A stretch of DNA of 60,000 nucleotides from Strigamia acuminata (taxonomy: Eukaryota > Arthropoda > Chilopoda > Geophilomorpha > Linotaeniidae): positions 4,841,087 through 4,901,086 of the forward strand of contig OX442314.1 in NCBI GenBank assembly GCA_949358305.1, written 5' to 3'. Under the pieces are notes generated by a model. It was not told the DNA's origin, did not search any database, and saw only the letters and a list, made by a program, of their open reading frames with translations. Positions 45,881 through 58,545 of this stretch are shown in pieces. The translations under genes and the position numbers were made by a program. Positions within the stretch are counted from its first letter, which is position 1; the number at the start of each line of letters is the position of its first letter.

Positions 45881-46987
45881 AAAAACAACGTCGCAAAAAG
45901 ACGAACCCATATTGGAATCTTGATTAATAGAGATGGTGCTATTGCCCCGCTGCAGGTGAAGTTCTTCGACTGTCAAAGCATTTGACGCGAATGTTTTCAT
46001 TAATCAGGAGCATCTTGAAAGTCAAGAGGACAAAGAGGCTTCATGTAGCAGGCTCAGATCTTTTCCATGTTCAAGTTGGCAGCTTCTTTTTGTTATTCAA
46101 CAATTCAACAATGTCATTTTGATGGTTTTAACACCAGATGTGCTCATCACAATGTATTATTCTACGCCATTGTTCTTCCTTACAAGACATGTGCTGTTTA
46201 ACTATGCATAGCAGTCACTTTCTTGTATAGGCAGTGTGTAGCAACAATATGATTTAATAAGTTTATCTTGTTGAACATTTGAATTTTTCTCCTGATGCAA
46301 TTTTTTCTGTCACAAAATGCCAGTCCTCTGTCAGGTGAACCTGGCTTCTATTATGGATAAACTAATAGCACTGACTTTGTATTATTCATGGTTGCATTGT
46401 CAATTTTGATCTAATAGTGGTAAAAAGCACTATTAATAAATGGGCTATCTATTGAAGAGAAGAGAGAGAGCTGGATATGCTTTTTGGGTTATGATTCACT
46501 TTAAGTGCCTTCAGGCCATTTGGAATGACTACAGACTTTGACAAAGGAGATTGGGAAAGAGGAGGATTCTGCTCATCTGCTTTCAATATCAAATTTAATG
46601 TGTTCAAATAATTTATCACTGAAGTAACTTTGGACTTTAAGAGTTTTTTTTTTGGCTAATTCAGTTTGGTGATCTGCTCGAGCGAGATGGAAGTTTTTCG
46701 GAGGGGAAATGAAGGGTCTGGAAGAAACTTGTCAACTTCTGCTATCTAACCACATATTGCCTAGATTTGTGCAAGAAGAGGAGAACTCCGAGTAAAGTCA
46801 TCTTGAAACATAATAACAAGGTCGTTGACGTACAAAGCAAGTAGTTTTTCACCAAAGGCTTTTCGATCTTGCGATCATCTTCAGTAGTGTGAATTTTATT
46901 TGATAGACAATTATAATGGGAAGTGTCCTTGGCAGTTATCTAGTTCACACAACTGGATTAGAGTTGTCTAGTTTTAAAAAATGTAAA

Positions 46988-47411
46988 CTTTATTCTGATT
47001 TGACTCAAGAGGGTGCCCTTCTTCCATTGGCCGAGCCACATTACTCCTACCTCAAGTTTGTATTACTACCACTAGGAGAAGTAGTTTTTATTTTTCTTAT
47101 GTTTTGTGATTTCTATTACCATTTAAGTTGATATAAGTTTGATTATTTTTATAAAAAAATGTTATTTCCATTTAGGAAATAAAGTTTTATGCACATATAA
47201 ATGTAAAACTCATGTTTGTTATGTTTATTGGTTACTATGTCTGGATAGTAAACAATTTTGAATTTTTGGCAGTTGCCTAGGCAATCGATTACAATGTCTG
47301 TACATTGTAATGCATTTCTGGTGTTTGGGTCTACATTTTTGGATCACTACACCAGTGATACGGCTCGGCCAATGAGAGAAGGGCACCCTCTTGAGTCGAA
47401 CCAGAGTATAG
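46988..47411. mobile_element. Fold-back MITE with about 50-bp arms
   Basis: TTGACTCAAGAGGGTGCCCT.. at 46988-47038 matches the complement of 47361-47411 (..AGGGCACCCTCTTGAGTCGA). The centre is AT-rich. Upstream, 46925-46980 is a copy of a repeat also found near 40240. Confidence 0.65.
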
Positions 47412-48293
47412 TGCGTTATTGGAGGTTCGTGCGCTAATTGCAAATTTTATTTTGCTCTTCGCGCACAATTGGAGGGGCGGGAAGAATTGGAGGCTTGTGG
47501 GCAATTGGAGGATATACGGTAGATATCCAGAATTGAGAGTTTTCGGAAGGGTACTTGTGCGTTATAAAGGGTCAAGGTATAACCTCAAACTCTTATAACG
47601 GGGTATAATTTTAACGAAGGGCTGAGTTATAACTTTATTTGATGGAGTAAGGGAGCCAATCCGGTTCAGGTATGCTTATGATTTTGCCATTATGGCACCT
47701 GACTCATTTTTCTTCTCTAAATTTAATTAAATGAATGTCTCATCAATCTCAAGCTTAATCTAAACATCATCTAGCTTAGAATGTTCCTTAAGTTTATTTG
47801 CTTAAGCAAACTGATGCAATCAAAAACCAGAAACAAATTTGACACAATCCATTGTTAAATTGATGGAATATTTTGCTTACAGCATCACGACCGATCAACA
47901 TTTACGGTTGACCTGCTGATTGATCTGCATATGGGCTCATGCTGCAGCTAACAATTTTATAATATAACTTCATAACTCAAAAGTGCTAACTCGCAAACAA
48001 ACAAATTTATAAGTTTTCAAAAGTTGCTTAATCCTTCCAACCTTAGAATGGGTCTTTTTTGTGACACCATTTTTAAAAAATCATTATTTTTATGTGAAAT
48101 AATTTTTTTATCTGATTTATGCTGACTATTCCTTTGAAACATCACTAGACACTACACCGCAATTGAAATTTTTTTAATTTTTTAATTTTGTCTGTAATTT
48201 GAAACCAAAGATTAACTGGGTAAAAAAAGACCCACCTAGGACATAAACCCAACGTTGTGTGTTAGTGAAATATATATAAAATTTATCGAAACG

Positions 48294-49628
48294 TACTAGT
48301 CAAATCCATATATCCTCATACTGCTGTGAAAGTGATAGAAGTAAAATATTTGGATTGACCTCAAATTAAATCTAGTTGTAATTAAACCTTGAAATTTTAA
48401 GCAGTTAAATAGGTAGATCTAAAGAAAGTATGAACAAAATTTCATGGCAATCTGGCTTGAAATAAAAAAAATGGAAGCATATTTCAAAATAACATTTTAT
48501 TCATATATCCTCATACCAGCTTGCACATGATACTAAAATCTTCATACTCTATATTTTAATGTAAGAATATTTACATTCACAAAATAGCTTTATGTAAATA
48601 TGATCTTGCGAGTAAGAATAGCATAAAACCTTTTAATTATAGATAATTTGTCAGTAAAATATCTCCAGGAAAGGCTGTTGTGAGCGCTGAAACCTGACTC
48701 TATTGAACAAGTTGCACATTGACCAGGATATTTTCCTTTTAAAACTTATAGTATTCCCTTTAAGAACAGCAGTATGTTCTTGATTTCATCTTTTATCATA
48801 CTGCTACTGGTTAGCGAGTTCATATGACCACCGAAAAAACCTGATATCTGGTTTATCAAGGCCTGAAAATTCCACTCACATGTGCCACAGAACCGCCACT
48901 CAATTTTTCACCTGTTTGCACATCATCATCAACTTCCAGTCATGCCAATTGCTTCTCCTACATCTAAATTGAGTTATTTTCATGCAAAAATGAGACAAAG
49001 TACATTAACACATCTAGAACATTGTTTTTCATATGATGATCAAATGGTGAATTCTCTGCTCGTGGTGCTCTGATTGCTGTGTAATTGTAAGACACATAAA
49101 AATAGTACAAGATGTGCCTGAAAGCTCTATTGTATCTGACATTTTACCTGCTACTAGCCTAGCACATGTTACCAGGGCACAAATGCCATTTAGTTCTGAT
49201 CAATGTGCAACTTTGCTATTCCACTCATATTTTAGTGCTGTAATCTCTTTTTCCTGGTGCCATTTTACTGACAAATGATCTATAATTGAAATATTTTATG
49301 CTATTCCTACTAGCAAAATCATATTTATACAAAACTATTTTGTGAATGTAAATATTCTTACCTTAAAATACAGAGTATGAAGATTTTTGTACCATGTGCA
49401 AGCTGGTATGAGGATTTATGAATCAAATGTTACTTTGAAATATGCTTCTAGTTTTATTAATTCAAGTCCGATTGACATGAGATTTTGCTTATACTTTCTT
49501 CAGATGTATCTATATAACTGCTTAAAATTTCAAGGTTTAATTCAAACTAGATTTAATTTGAGGTCAATCCAAATATTTTATTTCTATCACTTTCACAGGA
49601 GTATGAGGATATATGGATTTGACTAGTA
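48294..49628. mobile_element. 1.3 kb element with 434-bp inverted arms
   Basis: Bases 48294-48727 and the complement of 49195-49628 align along their whole length with roughly 85-90% identity by eye (TACTAGTCAAATCCATATAT, TATTTGGATTGACCTCAAAT, ATACCAGCTTGCACATG). The 467-bp centre has no convincing frame. Explanations are a long-TIR transposon or a source of hairpin RNA. Confidence 0.8.
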
Positions 49629-49639
49629 TATAAATTTGA

Positions 49640-51620
49640 TCTAAATATTTATAAAATTTATCTAAATGTATATAAAATTAATTGAAATGGGACAATTACA
49701 TGCGTTCACGTGCTGCGTCAGCCATCTTTGTTGTTGGAATACAGCAGAACGCGGATGTTGCGCATGCGCAGAATCTCGGTCAATTCATGCCCATCTCAGG
49801 GAGAGAGAGGAAAGGAAGAGTTAAAGCGGTCTAATACGTTAGTTTGAGAAGCGCTGATCTACAGTACTGAAATCTTCAGTTTATTCCTCTATTGATGCTC
49901 AATGTCATTCTTCATCCTTTTGTTGTTTTTGCTTGGCCTTTCCTTTTTTTGCTAAAGCATCATTAATGTCATTAAATCCAAAAGCTTATTGTGCAGCCCT
50001 GAGCTCACTTGCTAAAAGCATAGACCTAAGGCTTGACAGAATTCTTGAGCGATCATTCAATTTTATCTTCCGTAGTTTATTCTTTGGTAATCAGCCATTC
50101 AGAGTTCTTACTGTCACAAAATGCATTTTTTGGTGAACTGGAACCATCAAAAGCAGGATTGGGAATATATTTGCAATTGTACATGCATGAAAATCTTTAC
50201 ATTTACAGCAACAGTTTATTATCTTAATGTCATAAAATTGTGTTTGCACTGGAAATCCATTTTGAAAATGGAGCAATAAACTCCCAAATCAATGTGGTTT
50301 ACCAGCCTCACCTGCTGGAATTTTTAAAATGGATGTGAGACACAACTACTATAAGTTTTGGCACTGGGAGTGAATGGAGGCAGAAATGAAGCACAAGTGG
50401 GGATTTTTGGTGTTTGGATGACTCAAGTTAGTGGCAAACTGCCAAATAATGAATAAAATGATCCAAAAAGAAGCAATCCTTTTATAAATTCTGCAGTATA
50501 TATCCTACTTAAACCTCTTTCATTCTTCCAAAGATGGTCTTTTCTTTGAGACTCAAACATCAAATCCTTAAAAATAAAAAACTCCTGGTGAATAAATAAC
50601 AATCTATATATATATTTCTTTCATTCTTTTCTGTTATTGGAGGAAACGCATGACTAGACTTGTTTATCCACATAATAGCATTAAATTCCTTGGAGATCAG
50701 TGTGCTGAAAAGGTTGTTAATTGATTCTTAGCAGATTAGCATTTAACTCTTAGATTTCTTTTGTTTTCGCCATCGTTGAAGATCAACCAATCAATAGAAT
50801 TGAGTCTTTCAGAGACTGCAGTGCTTGTGGTTCTATTTTTTTTATGTGTTGGCAATGGCAGTCCAGTATATTTTTTGGCTGCTGCAAAAAATTGCCAGTG
50901 ATTGTTTTGAAAAAGTTGACATTTTTCAACTTAGAAAAAGGTGAACGGAAATTTTGCAAACCACGGTGTCGTTGCTGAATGTCGGAACCTTGGCGAAGAT
51001 TCATCGGAGAATAACAGTAAAAATCACTCTGCAGGAAGAATAATACTGCTTGAATATAAAGAATTCTGTGTGTTGTAACTGTTTGTAACAATGTGAGAAA
51101 GAGGTGCATTTAAATAAAGTATTGACTGTTTTGTTTAGATAATAACAATACTTTATTTTTTTTAAATTAAACAATTTTGGATTACACACTCCTGCAGTCT
51201 CCTTGTAAGACAGCATTGTTGTACATGCTTGTGGTTAGAAAATAAGTTTCTGCGTGATTTGTGAATGTGACTTGCAAAGAGAAAAATTGCCCGTACTTTT
51301 AACTGTGACTGATGATAGCGAGAAACAGGTATGATTTGGTTGGAAGGGGGAGCCCTTTTAAGTGTACACCCTTGTTTGGAAGCTTTCAGCCAGATGAGTT
51401 CAGCCATCGAGATTTCGACGGTCTTAGACATTGGCAGCAATGATATTACTGATAAATGAAAATCAATCCCATTATGGTGGAAAGCTAATAAATAATCCTT
51501 TGTTATCAAACTACACAACAATGATATTTTTATATATATTTTACCAATATATAAAATTTAACGATTGAATAATGACATCAATTAATTGACGACATCTTTT
51601 AAACCTACCCGTCGACAAGT
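49640..51620. other. Intergenic; no gene recognised
   Basis: Unique AT-rich DNA. Frames up to 119 codons on the minus strand (51162-51521) show no domain or splice support. A GCGCATGCGCAG palindrome lies near 49761. Confidence 0.3.
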
Positions 51621-51622
51621 CA

Positions 51623-51709
51623 CGGTAGCGGTTGGTAACTAGTTACTTTTTTGGTCAAGTAACGGTAACGGTAACAAGTAACCAAATTCCAGTAACGCAT
51701 ACAACACTG
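51623..51709 (-). repeat. hAT-type transposon end (copy of 8683-8766)
   Basis: On the minus strand it reads CAGTGTTGTATGCGTTACTG, then GTTACCGTTACCGTTACTTG, then AAAAAAGTAACTAGTTACC. Confidence 0.6.
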
Positions 51710-52797
51710 GATGTCGGCAATCACGTGTCATTCGCTGCATGCCAACTAAGCATGTTTGTTACCTGCTGTCATCCCAGAATGCAGTGTGGCTTTGTATTAT
51801 GTGGCGCCATCGGTGGCAAAATGCACTGAACATGTTTATGGTGCTAGACATGCGAACCAACTTGTAGTCTGAAGTTTGTATCTCTGAAAGTTCGTATGTA
51901 GAAGCCTCACTGTAAAATGTATTTTGTTTGGTCTAATAAATTACATCGCCGATGATCGTAGCAAGATTAAAAGGCTTTCGGTAGAAAAACTACTCCGTAT
52001 TTGTTTTGTATTTTGTTGGATAATTAGTGTCATTAATGTCACTATCCAATCTTTAAAGATAGCTTAAGCTTCTTGTGTCCAAACCAACAGCAGCTTTCCC
52101 TGCATTGCGTCAAAAACTTCAACTTAAGTTCAAATTAACGTCAACTTGATGCAATTTTGATGTTGCAGAGATGCAACCAGCTTGCGTTGAGCGGTGTCTC
52201 TTAGCGTTGTGTCTGGCGAGATTACAAGCGTGGACCTACCGTTGTTGCTGTTAAGAGTTCGGTCGGAGTTGTCGCGGCTCGATGTGACGTTGTAGTCCTA
52301 ATTTCAGCAGATTGAGCTGAAACAGTGTGAAACCTGATAAGTCTTTAAGCATGCAAACAATGCAAAATAAAGATGAAGTGATCATGTTGAACAATCGGCT
52401 GATTACAGAGTGGTGAGACAAGCTCTTGTTGCATTGTGAACATCTGTAATTAGTGTTTCTGGAGCCGCAGCAAAAAGCCGGTTTTAATTATAAAGTCTGT
52501 TCCCAGCTTTGAAGGAGTCAGATGTGACCAATTCCCCAAAGCTTTCCAACTTCTCAAATTACTGAAGCTTACTTGTGCTAACATAGTACTGGTAATATCC
52601 TGTGCACACTGCGTGGGCAAGATATTATTGAGCTAAGCTTAACCCAACCTGCATCTAGTCTAATCTAAGAAGAATGATAAAAGACAACAATGAATGGAAT
52701 GATTTGTGGGTGAAATGGTAACAATTTGGCTTTGCCGAAAGGCATGTGACAGACGGCCTTGGGGAGAATGTGGGGCCTGTTGGAAATGTATCATGCG

Positions 52798-53045
52798 GGC
52801 GCTGGAGGGCCGGGGTATTTGTCGCTTTGGGATTTTGGGTCTCCATTGTTACAAACTGGGGCCAAAAAAGTGCTGTCTCCAGGCCAAAACAGGAGAAAAA
52901 AATGTGTTGACAGTTTTTGTGGAGACGACGGAGGCCCAAGGACACATTTGTTGCTCTGGGCTTTTGGGTTCTCTATTGTTGCAAAGTAAGAAGGAAAAAA
53001 GTTGCTTTTAGGCCAAAAATAGAAAAAGGATGTTGGAAGCTTTGG
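52798..53045 (+). repeat. Two-copy tandem duplication, about 125 bp
   Basis: The segment GGAGG.CC....TTTGT.GCT..GGG, TTTTGGGT.TCTATTGTT.CAAA and CAGGCCAAAA occurs at 52798 and again at 52924, with considerable divergence. Confidence 0.5.
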
Positions 53046-53199
53046 AGTGGCCTAGTGGCAGTTTTAGGGCTAGGCGAGCCGGGCAGATCTACTTTTTTGG
53101 GGCCCTGAAGCTTAAAGTGTTATAGCGGCCTCTTCGTCATCGACAACTGACAATGATAGCGTGCATCGAACATTTTCAAGAGGAAGTCTTCTTTTTTTG

Positions 53200-53640
53200 T
53201 GCTTCTGGGGCCCCTCTGGGATTAGGGGCCCTTTTGGGATTAGGGATAGGGGCCCTTCTGGAATTAGGGGCCCCATCTGGGATTAGGGATAGAGGTTCCA
53301 TCTGGGATTAGGGGCCCCTTTAGGATTAGGGGCCCTTTTGGGATTAGGGGCCCCTTTGGGATAAGGGGCCCCTTTGGGATAAGGGATAGGGACCCCTTCT
53401 GGGATTAGGGGCCCTCTCGGATTAGGGGCTCCTCTAGGATTAGGGGCCCTCTTGGATTAGGGGTCCCTTTAGGATTAGGGGCCCCTCTGGGATTAGGGGC
53501 CCCTTTGGGATTGGGATAGGGACCTCTTCTGGGATTAAGGGCCATCTTGGATTAGGGGCCATCTTGGATTAGGGGCCCCTCTAGGATTAGGGACCCCTCT
53601 GGGATTAGGGGCTTTTTTGAGATTGTGGGCCCTGAAGCTT
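53200..53640 (+). repeat. About 18-bp GGGATTAGGGGCCCCT array
   Basis: About 22 irregular units of GGGATTAGGGGCCCCTTT type, with GGATAGGGA insertions. Each unit holds two G-runs and often the GGGGCCCC palindrome. It lies near GGGGCCCTGAAGCTTAA phrases at 53098 and 53626 that bracket the block. Confidence 0.85.
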
Positions 53641-53929
53641 AAGCTCCATCAGTTTCAATGTAGATCCACTTGACCTCATGCTTTAAGGAGTCACTTGCAG
53701 ACATGAGGCTTTCGTAAGACGTTTCGCTAACGTTCTTTGACGTTGATGTCGCTTACTTTTGCTTTTATTTGTTAGGGGCATTGCACTTGGAGAGGCCCCA
53801 GAATTTGGGATATGGAGGGCACCGAAATCCAAACAGGTTCTTTTCAATTTAATTTACGATTTAATGTGGCTTACTTTCTCAGCAAGAATTTAATGGTGTA
53901 ATTTACGGCGTGGCCCCTTTGTCAGTGTT

Positions 53930-54120
53930 CCAGGAACCTCTCATATTCCTTACTAAAATGGGCTGACATAATAATTTGGAGGAGAAAAATATTTTTAGTC
54001 GAAATCGAACACGCGGCGGAGACAACGACACCTTGAAATTCCACCGGTTTTTATTCGGTATTGAACCCGCATCCCTGGAGGCCGGGAGGCAGAGCGTGCT
54101 AACCACTCAAGCACCGCAAG
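53930..54120 (-). mobile_element. tRNA-derived SINE
   Basis: On the minus strand the head reads CTTGCGGTGCTTGAGTGGTT then AGCACGCTCTGCC. It has an A box (TGGTTAGCACG) and, 35 bases on, a B box (GGGTTCAATACC), the RNA polymerase III promoter of tRNA genes. The acceptor ends do not pair, and an unrelated body follows, so it is a SINE rather than a tRNA gene. The 3' end is uncertain. Confidence 0.75.
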
Positions 54121-54609
54121 AAGAAAAAAAGGGAAAAAAAGAAGCGCCATTGTGAAAACTTAAAAGCCATCTATGGGATCACTTTGTAAGGCTTGTCACG
54201 AGGAAATCGCTAGAGATTGCTGACAAACAAAATGGCTGCACATTATTCGACGCGAGCAACTAAGTTTGAAATTCCTAACACGCTACTGGATGTTTCTGAT
54301 GAACAAAATGGCCGCACACTTCTTGATGCAGGGAGAACGACATTTGGTTGAATCTCTGGCACATGCAGCTAAATCCTTATCTAAATCTTTGCGAATCCCG
54401 CTTGAATTTTTTCAAATCCGGCTTGTATCTTTCTGAATCCTGCATAAATCTTTCTGAATCTTGCTCAAATCATTCTGAGTCTTGCCCAAATTATTCTGAA
54501 TCTTGCCCAAATCATTCTGAATCTTGCTCAAATTATTCTGAATTGTGTCCAAATCTTTGAATCTTGAATCTGTGATGATGATGAAAAAAAATAAAAATGA
54601 AAGAATAAA

Positions 54610-55060
54610 TGGAGAAAATCTATATTAATGAATCTCATCTAAATCTTCCTCAATGCCATCTGAATCTGTCTGAATTTCATCTAAATGTTCCTGAATCTAA
54701 TCTGAATCAGTTTGAATTTTATCTGAATCTGTTTGAATTTTATCTGAATCTGTTTGAATTTTATCTGAATCTGTTTGAATTTTATCTGAATCTGTTTGAA
54801 TTTTATCTGAATCTCTGTGAATCCAATATGAATCTCTGTGAATCCAATATGAATCTCTGTGAATCCAATATGAATCTCTCAGAATTCTATAAATTCTTTG
54901 AATCTTTTTGAATCTGCGTGAATCATTAAATCTTAAACCGAATTTCTTTGAATTCCTTCCAAATCTTCCTGAATCCCACCCGAATCTTCTTGAATCTTTC
55001 CTGAATCCCATTTGAATCTTTTTGAATCTCACCCGAATTTCTCTGAATCTCATCCCACAG
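54610..55060. repeat. Two 21-bp minisatellites within a TCTGAATC-rich region
   Basis: The first unit (ATCTGAATCTGTTTGAATTT plus T) repeats about five times at 54695-54810. The second (ATCTCTGTGAATCCAATATG plus A) repeats three times at 54808-54875. Both are surrounded by looser (C/T)TGAATC repeats from 54370 to 55130. Confidence 0.85.
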
Positions 55061-55641
55061 CCTATGAATTTGAATACCGTCTGAAGCGCCTCGAATTTTA
55101 CAAATCCTTATGAATCATTCTGAATCCATGTGAATCACTCAATCCAAATAAAATCCCAAAAAACTTCAATCTCTGCCGCACATTTTGATTGTCTGACCCC
55201 TCAACACGTGCAAAGACGTTTGAGATTTCAAACAGGCCACTAGAGGTCGCTGAACACAATAGTCGCTTAGTGTTGATGCGAGAGGCGCTGCCAGTGAAAA
55301 TTTGCCGGAATGTTATTGTTGCATTCCGAGCGAGCGCCATAAAAATAGGGATTAAAACAATCATTTTTTGCTAATTGTTTATCGATAAAAGATTAAAGAG
55401 GTAAACGTTTGTTGTGTTTGTGTATTGGTTGCTACGTGTTGCTCTCGTAAAATTTAAATGGAATTTTAATTAGGTGCGAAACGGGTTTAATTGCCAATGC
55501 AGCTACAAGGGCGTGTTGATTTAATTTCGCAATTTTTCTGTGAGTTGGGGATTTGCTTTGAGGTTTTTATTTATTTTTCATTATTTCTTTTGTGTCTGTG
55601 TGAAAATTGCGATGACAGCGTGGGGATTTGCAGGAGCGCCA

Positions 55642-55682
<41 letters not shown>

Positions 55683-55854
55683 GTAAAATAAAAAATTGTT
55701 TTATGGAGGGCTCAGGTGTGGGGGATGTGGTTGGATAGGTGTTTGTTTTGAGGTTTTGCAGGTTGGAAATAGAGTTATGGATGATTAAATGGAGGCTTGA
55801 TGCAGTTCAACTCCGTTATAGCGTAAAATATTTTTATATTGGAGTTTTTGAACA

Positions 55855-56290
55855 AAAAAAATAACTTTTAGCACTAAAAACTGATTTTTTGCGTTAAAAA
55901 ATGACTTTTTGCACTGAAAAATGACTTTTTGCACTAAAAAATGACTTTTTGCACGAAAAAATGAATTTTAGGGCTAAAATTGACTTTTGGGACTAAACAA
56001 TAACTTTTGCACTAAAAAATGACTTTTTGCACTAAAAGATGACTTTTTGGCCTAAAAAATGACTTTTTGCACTAAAAAATGACTTTTTGCACTAAAAAAA
56101 TGATTTTTTGCACTAAAAAATGACTTTTTGCTTTAAAAATGACGTTCTTGCACTAAAAAATGACATTTTGTAAACTAAAAAATGAGTTTTTGCACTAAAA
56201 AAATGAGTTTTTGCACTAAAAAAATGAGTTTTTGCACAAAAATCACTTTTTGCACTAAAAATTGACTTTTTGCACTAAAAATGGACTTTA
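55855..56290. repeat. 20-bp minisatellite GCACTAAAAAATGACTTTTT
   Basis: About 20 units with point changes and small indels. Confidence 0.92.
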
Positions 56291-56334
56291 TGCACAAAGA
56301 AATGACAAAAGTGCTTTTTTCACACAAAATAAAG

Positions 56335-56549
56335 TCACTTATTCTACTGTAAAGTGGCTTTTTCTACACAAAAGTGGCTTTTTCTACACAAAAGTGGCTT
56401 TTTCTACACAAAAGTGGCTTTTTCTACACAAAAGTGGCTTTTTCTACACTAAAGTGACTTTTTCCACACAAAAATGGCTTTTTCTACGCAAAAATGGCTT
56501 TTTCTACATAAAAGTAGCTTTTTCTACACAAATGGCTTTTTCTACAAAA
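56335..56549. repeat. 20-bp minisatellite AAAGTGGCTTTTTCTACACA
   Basis: About 10 units. The array runs directly into the left TIR of the next MITE, whose first bases (AGTGGCT) are part of the repeat unit. Confidence 0.92.
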
Positions 56550-56858
56550 AGTGGCTACGTTCATGTCCGACGTGAACGTATTATTTTCATGACGCGCTGT
56601 GATTGGTTGAGAGATGCATTCAAATACATTGATGAAAATCCTCATTTTGTCAATTGTGCTAAACACGGATAAGGTTAGGTCTGGGGGGGTCAAGCGGGGG
56701 CTACGCCCCCCTTTGTAAGAAAAAAAGAAGCTAAAACATCGAAAACATTGAATTTGAGAAAAATTACGTTGAGGAAACGAACCGACATGAATAGATCTCA
56801 GCCAATCACAGCGCGTCATGAAAATAATACGTTCATGTCGGACATGAACGTAGCCACT
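56550..56858. mobile_element. MITE with 63-bp TIRs and a GC-rich hairpin core
   Basis: Arms 56550-56612 and 56796-56858 match 61 of 63 (AGTGGCTACGTTCATGTCCG...). The core at 56670-56720 reads AAGGTTAGGTCTGGGGGGGT, then CAAGCGGGGGCTACGCCCCC, then CTTTGT. This is the core of the MITE at 38855-39124 in the other orientation. The arms of the two elements are unrelated. Confidence 0.88.
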
Positions 56859-57289
56859 GCCTTTTATAAAAGTTAAAATTAATATTTGCCCTCGTGCAGC
56901 CCACTGCTGATATTTAAACTGCATATCGGGCCTGATGGTATAAAGTGTGCCCTAGAAGTTGTTGTATCGGAATGGAATGATCTTAAGAAGAAAAGTGACG
57001 CTGGGTTAGGATCAAAGGTGTAACATAAGGTCGATGTGATGATAGCATGTGCTAGGCTAAAGATCACGTGCTGGGTAGAGTAAAGTACGCTTCATGTATG
57101 GATTTAGTTGGTTAAATTCCGAATCTTGGCGTTAAACAAATTTTATTGCATTTACTTGGGCGTCGGCTTGAATTTTACATTATTTTCTTTGTTTTTACAA
57201 TTTTGATAAAATTTTACAATCTTGATAAAATTTTACATTATTTTACATTTTTGCAAAAATTTGCATAAAATTTATCATAATTTTAACAC

Positions 57290-57750
57290 ATAAACAAACG
57301 TAAAAAACGTAAATGAAACGTAAAAAACGTAAAATAGACGTAAAAAACGTAAAACAAACGTAAAAACGTAAAACAAACGTAAAACAAACGTCAGTAACGT
57401 ATAATAAACGTAAAACAAACGTAAAATAAACTTAAAAACAAAACAAACCTAAAAACGTAAAATAAACTTAAAAACAAAACAAACCTAAAAACGTAAAACA
57501 AACGTAACAAACGTAAAACGAACGTAACAAACGTAAAACAAACGTAGAAATGTGTTAAAACACGTAAAAACCAACGTTAAAACTGTAAAAAAAAACCACA
57601 AATTTAAAAAACCGTTTAAAGGCGTAAAAAGCGTTTAAAAGCGTAAACAAACGGAAAAAATATTCAAAATAGTAAAACAACGTATCGATAACAACATAAA
57701 AATCGTAAAACAAACGTTAAAAACACTTAAAACCAACGTAAAACGAAACC
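57290..57750. repeat. ACGTAAAACAA-type short repeat, 10-11 bp
   Basis: CGTAAAACAAA and CGTAAAAAA units repeat with frequent length changes. Confidence 0.8.
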
Positions 57751-58160
57751 AAGTCACCGCTCTCGTCTACACTTTTACAATTAACAGTCCTTCTTGAATT
57801 CCTGCAATTTGAAACAAAACCCGCGGTCCGTCATCCCACGAACAACACTAGATCCAATTTCCAACCAAAAATTAGAAAAGAAAAAAGACATTAGTCAATT
57901 CCTACAAAAATCCCCCCTAATCCTCTATGAAACTTCTCAAAATTTCCATCAACTTTGCAAATCAAAAAATCCTCAAAGGGTGGAACTGTCAAAAACCCAA
58001 CAACCAATCGAAATTAACCATTACACTTTTGATTTATGACACGCAGCGGCGCACCCACCCTCCTCCTACCAATTCTGGCGGCCATTAAGAGGGAGGCGCT
58101 GCACAACACAATTTGACATGCAATCAAAACTCCCTTCCTACATCCACAACAAATGTGCAC

Positions 58161-58545
58161 AAATATAAAAATGGCCGAAAAAAAAATTTTGTCACCAGGT
58201 GGCGATTTTTTTGTTGTTGCATGACTTTCTTATCTGCATAAATATAAAAATGGCCGGAAAAAAAATTTGTCACCAGGTGGCGATTTTTATTTATTTTTTT
58301 TGCTTGACTTACTTATGTACACAAATATAAAAATGGCCGAAAAAAAAAATTTTGTCACCAGGTGGCGATTTTTATTTTTTATTTTGCTTGACTTTCTTAT
58401 GTACACGAATATAAAAATGGCCGAAAAAAATAAATTTTGTCACCAGGTGGCGATTTTTATTTTTTATTTTGCTTGACTTTCTTACGTGCAGAAATATAAA
58501 AATGGCCGAAGAAAATAAATTTTGTCACCAGGTGGCCTTTTTTTG
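58161..58545. repeat. Five-copy tandem repeat, about 79-85 bp
   Basis: Units start with AAATATAAAAATGGCCG at 58161, 58240, 58323, 58407 and 58492. Each has TTTGTCACCAGGTGGCGAT (a CACCAGGTGG palindromic core) and TGACTTTCTTATG. ORFs here are repeat artefacts. Confidence 0.92.

Noticed and set aside
8683-51709. One 43-kb hAT element bounded by the two inverted CAG.GTTG ends
   Set aside because: The two ends diverge from each other and the 8-bp flanks (CGTAACGG and GATGTCGG) differ. Many unrelated elements and host genes lie between, so two independent remnants are more likely.
54058-54120. A true tRNA gene
   Set aside because: A and B boxes are present, but the acceptor strands do not pair and an unrelated body follows; better called a SINE head.
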